In this document: positions 1 to 5,191 of the stretch, in pieces
Position numbering within the stretch: the first letter of the stretch is position 1
How the letters are laid out: each line of letters starts with the position of its first letter
Source: Syncephalastrum monosporum B8922
Taxonomy: Eukaryota > Mucoromycota > Mucoromycetes > Mucorales > Syncephalastraceae
Assembly: GCA_000697355.1 (NCBI GenBank)
Contig: JNEN01001043.1
Location: forward strand, 1 to 10,524
Direction of reading: 5' to 3'
DNA length: 10,524 nucleotides
Notes under the pieces: model-generated
What the model saw: only the letters and a program-made list of their open reading frames with translations
What the model was told of the DNA's origin: nothing
The model's database searches: none
Program-made: the position numbers and the translations under genes

Positions 1-41
1 TCAACTACCTTATAAACAACCTACACACATTCTCACAGACT

Positions 42-90
42 TCTTCTGTTACCTTTTATTTTCTCTTTCTATCTTCCTACCTATATCTCA
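42..90 (-). repeat. Inverted near-identical copy of the LINE inter-ORF spacer
   Basis: The reverse complement of 42-90 equals 4228-4275 with only one extra T/A in a homopolymer, so 48 of 49 positions agree. Similarity stops abruptly on both sides: 1-41 and 91 onward do not resemble the LINE next to its spacer. The segment is pyrimidine-rich on this strand. It may be a fragment of a related LINE copy inserted into the Ty3 element, or a short module shared by several elements. Positions 1-41 are open in the integrase frame but I recognise nothing in them. Confidence 0.75.
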
Positions 91-188
91 AAGACATCAA
101 GACTTGGCTGGCACAAAGTCAAGAGTGCCAACTTGCCTCGGGAGCGGACAAACAAGGTCATCATAGTCCCATGCATTTACCCGATATA
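84..188 (+). pseudogene. Ty3/gypsy integrase, N-terminal part upstream of Tc1 insertion
   Basis: This stretch reads without a stop in the frame that continues after the Tc1-like element. It gives KDIKTW, then a CQLAS segment and a His-rich stretch, which resembles the HHCC zinc-binding N-terminal region and linker that precede the catalytic core in Ty3/gypsy integrases. One cysteine usually present a few residues before CQ appears replaced by serine (SQEC instead of CxxC), so the finger may be imperfect. The frame is interrupted at 188 by the transposon and resumes at 1808, so the break is a clean TA insertion, not decay. Upstream of about position 84 the sequence stops looking like integrase and matches the LINE spacer in reverse. 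Confidence 0.6.
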
Positions 189-399
189 CAGTGACTCAAA
201 AAACTGGCGCAATGTTTTCGATATTTTCGGAAAAACGCTATAACTTGGCAGCCATACATCGTAGAGAGACGTAACTTGGACCAATCAATAGCGGAAACAA
301 ATACGCATTATATAAAGATATTTAAACTCCGTAGATTACCATATATGGAAAGTTATGCGCCGTCCAGGATTCGAACCCATTGCGCCAGTTTTTTGTGTT
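189..399 (+). repeat. Left terminal inverted repeat of the Tc1-like element
   Basis: This 211-bp arm is inverted relative to 1595-1805 with roughly eight or nine differences. It begins with an 18-bp motif (197-214) and ends with the same motif inverted (378-395), so the arm is itself flanked by inverted repeats. A B-box-like GGTTCGAATCC lies on the minus strand at 367-377. The outer motif is the likely transposase binding site by analogy with other Tc1 elements. Confidence 0.92.
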
Positions 400-446
400 G
401 TCTCCGAGAAAAGTGAAACCATACTGCAGACGTACACAAACCCTTA

Positions 447-500
447 TACCTCAGTGGCTAACACACTGCACTTGTAGGAAAAGGTACCAGGTTCAATTCC
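447..500 (+). promoter_or_regulatory. tRNA-like A box/B box pair (Pol III promoter-like) in transposase leader
   Basis: TACCTCAGTGG at 447-457 resembles the eukaryotic tRNA A box (TGGCNNAGTGG). GGTTCAATTCC at 490-500 fits the B-box consensus exactly, and the 32-nt spacing is normal for tRNA genes. The surrounding sequence does not fold into a convincing cloverleaf: the anticodon stem fails and the acceptor pairing conflicts with the T arm. I therefore call it tRNA-derived or promoter-like, not a tRNA gene. It lies in the 160-bp leader (400-559) between the left inverted repeat and the transposase start; nothing else is visible in that leader. Confidence 0.45.
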
Positions 501-559
501 AGGCATATACAGCAACGTAAAGCGCACTTTCTTTGGTACTGATTACCGTTGTGTCATAG

Positions 560-1579
560 ATGAAGGCCACCCCCAAGGAAAAGGTGTCTACTGTCCTAGA
601 CATGATAGGTGAAGGCCTCAGCGAGCGTCAGATACAAGCCAAGACGGGTCTTCATAGAGCCACAGTTGGTAGAATTCGAAAAGCCCATCGTCCAGGCCTG
701 GAGACATCGAAAGGTGGACGGCCAAAGCTGGTACCAAAGCGTCTTGAGAGGGCTCTCGTTCGGTCTGTGCTCAGCACAGAAGCGGGAACAGCTGTGGAAG
801 CCCATGCTGCTGTTCAGGAGGTGGCAGGTATCAATTTCAGCGTTGAAACCACCCGGAATATACTCCGCCAAGGTGGTCTACGGGCCCGCGTAAAACGCAA
901 GAAACCGCTCCTGACAGCTCGACATGCAAAAGCACGTCTCCAGTTCGCACAGAAGTACGGCTCCTGGACTGTTGAAGACTGGAAACGTGTGATATGGTCT
1001 GACGAGACAAAAATATGTCGCTTTTGGTCCGACGGACGCAAGTCGGGCTGGGAGAATATAGCCTCAGTGGGGATCGATCCTAGGATCGTCCAAGGAACAA
1101 TAAAACATGGTGGCGGGAGCATCATGGTCTGGGGCTGCATGCTTGCGAACGGCGTTGGATACATGTGCCGCATCGACGGCGGTATGGACAAGCACCTATA
1201 CAAGGATATTCTGCAAGACTACCTCAAGCAGTCGGCAGAATACTACGGCCAGACCATGGATAACATGGTATTCCAGCACGACAACGACCCGAAGCACAAG
1301 TCAAAACTCGTGACTGAGTGGCTGTCCGACCAAGGAGTTAATGTCCTTGACTGGCCCGCTCAGTCGCCAGACCTTAATCCGATTGAGCACCTCTGGGACC
1401 ACCTCAAACGGAAGCTGAACGCTTATGAAAATAAGCCAACCAGCATGCAAGAGCTGTGGGAGCGAACCGAGCAAGAATGGGAGAAAATTGACCCACAGGT
1501 GTGCCAAGACCTCGTAGCAAGCATGCCTAGACGTCTAGAAGCAGTTAGGAGAGCTAAAGGGAAATATACGAAGTATTAA
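560..1579 (+). CDS. Tc1-like transposase, DD34E, full length
   Basis: The predicted protein of 339 residues is the usual length for Tc1-family transposases, which cut the element out and join it to a TA target in the nucleus. The N-terminal ~110 residues form two helix-turn-helix-type DNA-binding regions (SERQIQAKTGLHRATVGRI near 21-39, and a second around VETTRNILRQGGL), separated by a GRP hook-like motif (GGRPK near 52-56). The catalytic DDE core follows: D148 in WSDET, D241 in QHDNDPKH and E276 in SPDLNPIEHLW, with exactly 34 residues between D241 and E276. GGGSIMVWGC, a hallmark of the family, lies between the first two acidic residues. The ATG at 560 is the natural start, and no stop or frameshift interrupts the frame. 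The gene is alone inside the inverted repeats. Confidence 0.95.
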   Translation: MKATPKEKVSTVLDMIGEGLSERQIQAKTGLHRATVGRIRKAHRPGLETSKGGRPKLVPKRLERALVRSVLSTEAGTAVEAHAAVQEVAGINFSVETTRNILRQGGLRARVKRKKPLLTARHAKARLQFAQKYGSWTVEDWKRVIWSDETKICRFWSDGRKSGWENIASVGIDPRIVQGTIKHGGGSIMVWGCMLANGVGYMCRIDGGMDKHLYKDILQDYLKQSAEYYGQTMDNMVFQHDNDPKHKSKLVTEWLSDQGVNVLDWPAQSPDLNPIEHLWDHLKRKLNAYENKPTSMQELWERTEQEWEKIDPQVCQDLVASMPRRLEAVRRAKGKYTKY

Positions 1580-1594
1580 AATAAATTTTTAGCT

Positions 1595-1805
1595 AACACA
1601 AAAAACTGGCGCAATGGGTTCGAATCCTGGACGGCGCATAACTTTCCATATATGGTAATCTACGCAGTTTAAATACTTCTATATAATGCGCATTTGTTTG
1701 CGCTATTCATTGGTCCAAGTTACGTCTCTCTACGATGTATGGCTGCCAAGTTATAGCGGTTTTTCCAAAATATCGAAAACATTGCGCCAGTTTTTTGAGT
1801 CACTG
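1595..1805 (-). repeat. Right terminal inverted repeat of the Tc1-like element
   Basis: This 211-bp arm mirrors 189-399. It carries the same 18-bp motif at 1599-1616 (inner) and, inverted, at 1780-1797 (outer), both exact. A B-box-like GGTTCGAATCC is on the plus strand at 1617-1627. The inner edge starts 15 bp after the transposase stop codon, so the repeat also serves as the gene's 3' flank. Confidence 0.92.
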
Positions 1806-1807
1806 TA

Positions 1808-2812
1808 CCGCCTGCATTCTCAAGATGGCATTTGGATTTTATTGGCGAGCTCCCGACAACCGTCAATGGCAACAGATGGATTCTTGTCGCCGTAGACTAC
1901 ACCACGAGTCACCCCATCGCCCGCGCCGTTCCGGACGCCACTGGCGAAGCAATTGCCAACTTCATTTTTGAGGAGATTGTCATGCGCTTTGGCTGTCCTG
2001 CCGAAATCGTTACTGACCGCGGTGCCAATTTTATGTCCAAGGTCCTCGGTACATACCTCGGTCGCATCAAGCTTCGACATCATTTCACGTCCGCCTTCCA
2101 TCCGCGCTCCAATGGCAAATGCGAGCGTACCAATGGCATCTTGAAGCCAATGCTCCGCAAATATGTCAACGGTGCTGTTCATCGCTGGGACGAGTTTCTG
2201 CCTACAGCGGTATTCGCCTGTCTCATCCGCAAGCATCGCACGACAGGCCATTCGCCCTTTTTTCTAACGTACGGACAAGATCCGATCCTACCCGGCGACC
2301 CACTCCGTCCTTTTCTCGCTCAGGAACCAACAGAGACCAACGTCCAAGACGCCGTCACCGCACGTGTTGGTGGTACTCTCACGGAGCTTCGCAAAGCTCG
2401 CGCGACCGCCACACACCGCATGACCATCGACCGGCAAAAGGACAAGGACCGCTGGGACATCATGATGAAGAAGCAGATTTTCTCCGTTGGCGACTTCGTA
2501 CTAATGCGACACGAGAACCGGCTCAGTCTGGAGTATACTTGGAAAGGGCCCTACAAGGTCGTTGCCACCAATCCCGACACCGATATTTACAAACTCGAAA
2601 CGGTCGAAGGCAAGCCTTATGCCTCTTGGGTCCACACTGACCGCCTCCGACCTGTGCATGTACCTGACTCCTCTCCGATCAAGACCACGTGGTACGACCC
2701 CACCGCCGCGCGATACGAATGGCGCACTTCCTTGGCCACCCTCACCGCCCTTTTCTCGTCATTGCTCGAGGACGAGCATCATTCTGGGGAGGGGGTATTG
2801 TCGGGAGTTTAA
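1808..2812 (+). pseudogene. pol: Ty3/gypsy integrase catalytic core and C-terminus (3' end of pol, split by Tc1)
   Basis: Integrase inserts retrotransposon cDNA into the host chromosome. The frame enters at 1808 with the WHLDFIGELP signature. The catalytic triad is visible: D at 1835-1837 (LDFIG), D at 2015-2017 (VTDRGANF) and E at 2123-2125 (NGKCERTNG), the last two separated by 35 residues (DD35E). AVFACLIRKHRTTGHSPFFLTYG is the conserved post-core block. A GPY/F module (WKGPYKVV near 2545-2568) and HTDRLRPVH follow. No chromodomain is seen; a short acidic tail ends at the TAA at 2810-2812, which overlaps the start of the LTR. A nominal start at 1832 would be TTG and is not a real start: the protein is the end of a polyprotein whose upstream part lies left of the Tc1 insertion and beyond the window. 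Confidence 0.9.
2786..2795 (+). other. Polypurine tract of the Ty3/gypsy element
   Basis: GGGGAGGGGG lies just upstream of the LTR, separated by three bases from TGTCGGG. This is the expected place for the plus-strand priming site used in reverse transcription. Confidence 0.75.
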
Positions 2813-2835
2813 CTCCCTTCACCTTTTGCCCCAAA

Positions 2836-2843
2836 TGACGTCA
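2836..2843 (+). promoter_or_regulatory. CRE/ATF-like palindrome in LTR U3
   Basis: TGACGTCA is the full palindromic site bound by ATF/CREB-type bZIP factors. With the preceding A it also contains ATGACGT, the fission-yeast M26 heptamer bound by Atf1-Pcr1. Its position about 190 bp upstream of the TATA box would suit a stress-responsive LTR promoter; binding is inferred. Confidence 0.4.
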
Positions 2844-2947
2844 AATGTTACGTGCACGGCAACGCATCCGCATTAGGGATCCTGTCAAAGAAGTGCACAC
2901 CCTTTTGCGGACAGGCCACCGATGTTCGCTCACCTCTCCGACTTCTT

Positions 2948-2972
2948 GGCTATGACGCGTATCGTCATAGCC
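2948..2972 (+). repeat. Perfect 10-bp hairpin in LTR
   Basis: GGCTATGACG at 2948-2957 pairs completely with 2963-2972 around the 5-nt loop CGTAT. Each arm contains a TGACG half site, so it may be a duplicated bZIP binding site instead of an RNA structure. Confidence 0.7.
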
Positions 2973-3029
2973 CTATCCATAATTATATTTATCCCCTTCT
3001 CGCCAGGCAATTGCCAAGACATAGATAAA

Positions 3030-3037
3030 TATAAATA
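3030..3037 (+). promoter_or_regulatory. TATA box of the LTR promoter
   Basis: TATAAATA lies in an AT-rich segment of the LTR, between the inverted arms CTTCTCGCC (2995-3003) and GGCGAGAAG (3038-3046). It is the best core promoter candidate for element transcription. Confidence 0.5.
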
Positions 3038-3118
3038 GGCGAGAAGTAAAAATAATAAAGGGCATCTTATCCACCCTCTATTCTTTTGATCCCTATATCC
3101 ACCTGGCCTTGTCCTCAA

Positions 3119-3184
3119 CAGCCAAAAGGATTCCGACACACCTGACAAGGATCCGACACCGATATCAGCCAAAAGAATTCCGAC
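3119..3184 (+). repeat. Partial duplication at the LTR 3' end
   Basis: A 19-nt sequence, CAGCCAAAAGGATTCCGAC at 3119-3137, recurs at 3166-3184 with one change. The second copy may be the terminus of an older LTR at the same site, which would mean repeated insertion beside the tRNA gene. Confidence 0.55.
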
Positions 3185-3193
3185 GCAAGTTCG

Positions 3194-3199
3194 AAAAAA
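3194..3199 (-). terminator. RNA polymerase III terminator of tRNA-Ala
   Basis: Six A residues on the plus strand give TTTTTT on the tRNA strand, 12 nt past the discriminator base. A run of this length is sufficient for Pol III termination. Confidence 0.75.
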
Positions 3200-3211
3200 C
3201 CAGATTAGACT

Positions 3212-3284
3212 TGGAGAAGCTGGGCATCGATCCCAGTGCCTCTCGCATGCTAAGCGAGCGCTCTACCACTTGAGCTACATCCCC
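3212..3284 (-). tRNA. tRNA-Ala(AGC)
   Basis: The minus strand folds as a cloverleaf. The acceptor strands are GGGGATG and CTTCTCC, followed by discriminator A at 3212. The D stem is GCTC/GAGC, the anticodon stem CTCGC/GCGAG holds a TTAGCAT loop (anticodon AGC), and the T stem is CTGGG/CCCAG. The acceptor has G3:U70, the main alanine identity pair. No intron is present, and CCA is not encoded, as expected in eukaryotes. Oddities are a T-T mismatch at pair 6:67 and an A at position 54 of the T loop (ATCGATG), although the B box still fits GWTCRANNC. It may be functional or a slightly diverged copy. An LTR ends about 74 bp beyond its 3' end and the LINE begins beside its 5' end. Confidence 0.85.
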
Positions 3285-3296
3285 CACTTCTCTTTC
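3270..3296 (+). repeat. Left copy of putative LINE target-site duplication (tRNA-Ala 5' end and flank)
   Basis: TTGAGCTACATCCCC (3270-3284) is the first 15 nt of the tRNA on the opposite strand. With the adjoining ACTTCT-rich flank it recurs at 9002-9027 with a few differences. The left copy keeps the tRNA whole. Confidence 0.6.
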
Positions 3297-3298
3297 GC

Positions 3299-3325
3299 TT
3301 TTCCGACACTTCTTTAGTCGGAAAA
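3299..3325 (+). repeat. Hairpin at the LINE 5' end
   Basis: TTTTCCGAC (3299-3307) pairs perfectly with GTCGGAAAA (3317-3325) around a 9-nt loop. It sits directly at the proposed LINE 5' boundary, so it could be a 5' UTR structure, or a remnant of an LTR end, since CCGACA/TGTCGG are the LTR termini here. Confidence 0.6.
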
Positions 3326-3336
3326 ATATTTACCCG

Positions 3337-4230
3337 TTGAACGCAAACAAACACCCTCTTCAAAACACTTCTTTACCTAATAAAACCGCCAGGGCAACGC
3401 CTTTCGTACAAAGCTTGTCCCCGGCAGCACCGAGCACAAACGTCATTTCGCCCGAAATTGACGATTTATTTTTACCGATTTCGGAATCTCCAAATTTCGG
3501 ATCCAAGCGCACACACCCAACCTCATCAGGCGCCCATCTCCGCCCATCTCACATACCTGTGAAGAAAAACCGCAACCGATCTCCCACCCCACCATCCCCA
3601 GTCCCATTTCCAGATATGGGTACTGCAAAAAAGCCCACCTCCGGCGCCCCCATCTCGTCCGTCCGACTTTCGCCATTGTCGAATGGCGAAAAGAAAAAAC
3701 TTGCACCCAGCTTCCTGCTTACATTGCAGCGTGACTTCAAGTCACATGTGTCAGCCCTCAAGTGTCCCAAGTGTGACCGACAGGGCACTTGGCGCATGCA
3801 AGTAGGTCAGGACAAGACCACCGACCCGCCGGCCCCCACCTTCAGCTGCCCTACTTGCTCGCACAAGCCCACTTACGTTGAGGTGCGTAAGATGCTCCAC
3901 ACCCTGACTGACAAGCAGCCGCCCCAGCCACAGGCCGACGAGCCACAGACCCACCTCGAGCTCGCGCAGCCCACGACCGCGCAGCCCGAGCCGCAACCCG
4001 AGCCGCAGCCCCAGCCGCCGCAACAACAGCAACAGCACCAACTGCAGTCCCTCGAGGAGGAGTTTGCCCACGTCACGGGACTCCCTGACGTGCTAAAGGC
4101 GGTCCTTCGTCGTGTGGACGACCACAGCGCCCTTCACGCTGAGCACGCTGCATTCCAGCATGAGATTATTGCGCTACGGCAACGCAATACTCAATTGCTC
4201 GAGGAAATCGCACAACTGCGTGTACAGTGA
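3337..4230 (+). CDS. LINE first ORF: zinc-ribbon and coiled-coil protein (start uncertain)
   Basis: The frame is open from 3274 to the TGA at 4228-4230. It gives up to 297 residues if counted from a TTG at 3337; the first in-frame ATG is at 3616 and would give about 204 residues. The N-terminal third is Pro/Ser/Thr-rich and probably disordered. A likely zinc-binding module lies around residues 143-174: KCPKCDRQGTW, then a second pair in SCPTCSHKP (two CxxC pairs). A Pro/Gln/Glu repeat (PEPQPEPQPQ and a Q run) follows. The last ~45 residues, ending in LRQRNTQLLEEIAQLRVQ, look like a coiled coil suited to oligomerisation. I infer a nucleic-acid-binding, gag-like role in LINE particles. The absence of an early ATG suggests 5' truncation, a non-AUG start, or splicing from an upstream exon. 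Confidence 0.72.
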   Translation: MNANKHPLQNTSLPNKTARATPFVQSLSPAAPSTNVISPEIDDLFLPISESPNFGSKRTHPTSSGAHLRPSHIPVKKNRNRSPTPPSPVPFPDMGTAKKPTSGAPISSVRLSPLSNGEKKKLAPSFLLTLQRDFKSHVSALKCPKCDRQGTWRMQVGQDKTTDPPAPTFSCPTCSHKPTYVEVRKMLHTLTDKQPPQPQADEPQTHLELAQPTTAQPEPQPEPQPQPPQQQQQHQLQSLEEEFAHVTGLPDVLKAVLRRVDDHSALHAEHAAFQHEIIALRQRNTQLLEEIAQLRVQ

Positions 4231-4279
4231 GATATAGGTAGGAAGATAGAAAGAGAAAATAAAGGTAACAGAAGAGGCT

Positions 4280-5191
4280 ATGGAAAGCCGCCCCTCCTCC
4301 CCTGTCCCCACCAAGGAGGCTGAACGTTTGCCTGCAGACTGGCGCGAGCGCCCTTCTGCCAAGTCCAAGCACGCGCCACCAAACCCGGCCAACAAGGACA
4401 ACCTTGAGTTCCCTCCCTTGCCGCCTTCTTCTGCCCGCGCCAGCAATGGCAAAAAGACCACCACCACCAACCCCAACTACGCCTCTGCTGCCCGCCGTGG
4501 CGCTGTTTCGAACCCTGCTCCCCGTCGTCGCCGTGGCCCTACGCCACGCCAAACTGCTGCTGCTGCCCGCCAACTCGCGCCTGTCTCCGATGACAACGGT
4601 TACAAGTATTTATACTTGAACCTGCGTCATCGCATGACGACTACCAACCTTCGTGGTATTTTGAAAACCTTGAAGGCAGATAACTCACGCATCCTAGATG
4701 TCCACTTCCCGGATCGATGCGTCGCAGCTCTTCTCGTGCATAATGAATATGCCGAGAACCTCGTCGCTCATCTGGGCGACCGCGGCGTAAAGGTCAATGA
4801 TCAATTTGATCCTCTTGACCCGGTCATCATCCGAGATCCCGAGCTCCTGGCCACGCTGGACGAGGACGAGCGCCGTGAGAAGGCCCGTTCTCTCCACCGC
4901 ACCAACCTCCTGCGCGCCCTCGCGTTTATTCGCGCGCCCGTCAAGTTTGCCGTTGCTCGCTCCTTTGTCAAGTCTGGATGGCTTGAACAAAGCGACGTGG
5001 ATGCTTTCTTCTCCTCGGAAGAGGCAGAGAAAAATCCCACGACCACCACCACCCGCGCCGAGAAGGCTGCTGTCGCTGCCCTGCAGTCTGGCAGTCAGCC
5101 ATCTGCCATGGACGGCGTTGAAGAGTCGACCGACTCTCAGCCTCCTTCTTCCCTCGCCGCCAGCACCTCCACCGCCAATGCCAACCAATGA
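4280..5191 (+). CDS. LINE ORF1-type RNA-binding protein (basic, RRM-like)
   Basis: The predicted protein has 303 residues. The first ~100 are basic and Pro/Ala/Ser-rich, with an RRRRG cluster near residue 82-86. From about residue 108 to 175 a folded region begins YKYLYLNL, followed by a helix NLRGILKTL and a strand pair around ILDVHF and AALLVH. This order resembles an RRM or the RNA-binding domain of LINE ORF1 proteins, though the RNP motifs are weak. A charged helical part (DEDERREKARSLHR) and an acidic/Ser-Thr-rich tail follow. LINE ORF1 proteins coat their RNA and act as chaperones in the RNP; that role is inferred. The ATG at 4280 is the first in the frame, 49 nt after the preceding stop. 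The stop TGA at 5189-5191 overlaps the ATG of the next ORF as ATGA. Confidence 0.82.
   Translation: MESRPSSPVPTKEAERLPADWRERPSAKSKHAPPNPANKDNLEFPPLPPSSARASNGKKTTTTNPNYASAARRGAVSNPAPRRRRGPTPRQTAAAARQLAPVSDDNGYKYLYLNLRHRMTTTNLRGILKTLKADNSRILDVHFPDRCVAALLVHNEYAENLVAHLGDRGVKVNDQFDPLDPVIIRDPELLATLDEDERREKARSLHRTNLLRALAFIRAPVKFAVARSFVKSGWLEQSDVDAFFSSEEAEKNPTTTTTRAEKAAVAALQSGSQPSAMDGVEESTDSQPPSSLAASTSTANANQ

Larger units (their letters stand above)
189..1805 (+). mobile_element. Tc1/mariner-superfamily DNA transposon, apparently complete
   Basis: The element is bounded by 211-bp terminal inverted repeats beginning CAGTGACTC, and flanked by TA on both sides (187-188 and 1806-1807), the hallmark of Tc1/mariner insertion. 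It carries one intact transposase gene with a DD34E catalytic triad. Its ends are about 95% identical by eye, and the target ORF reads in frame on both sides of one TA. The insertion therefore looks younger than the Ty3 element it sits in. Everything needed for cut-and-paste transposition appears present, so it could be autonomous; activity cannot be judged from sequence alone. Confidence 0.93.
2799..3138 (+). repeat. 3' LTR of the Ty3/gypsy element
   Basis: The proposed LTR starts TGTCGG directly after the polypurine tract and ends CCGACA at 3138, giving 340 bp with 6-bp inverted ends. It contains a CRE-like TGACGTCA at 2836-2843, a 10-bp stem hairpin at 2948-2972, a TATA box TATAAATA at 3030-3037 and an AATAAA at 3054-3059. 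The order fits U3-R. The right end is less certain because another CCGACA occurs at 3153-3158 and a related sequence ends CCGACG at 3185. The 5' LTR lies outside the window, so identity between LTRs cannot be compared. Confidence 0.7.

Noticed and set aside
445..507. True tRNA gene (anticodon TGT) in the Tc1 leader
   Set aside because: The A and B boxes are good, but the anticodon stem does not pair and the acceptor and T-arm pairings conflict.
2930..3172. 80-codon minus-strand ORF in the LTR
   Set aside because: It lies in the LTR promoter and untranslated region and has no motif.
4021..4041. CRISPR-like or microsatellite array in the CAA/CAG repeats
   Set aside because: It is a short Gln-coding run inside the first LINE ORF, with no spacers.
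4238..4270. Tiny intron joining the first two LINE ORFs
   Set aside because: GT...AG bounds exist, but the stop codon at 4228-4230 lies upstream of them, so splicing would not fuse the frames.
4166..4573. Minus-strand ORFs opposite the LINE spacer and second ORF
   Set aside because: They are shadows of GC-biased coding sequence; the sense-strand proteins explain the region.
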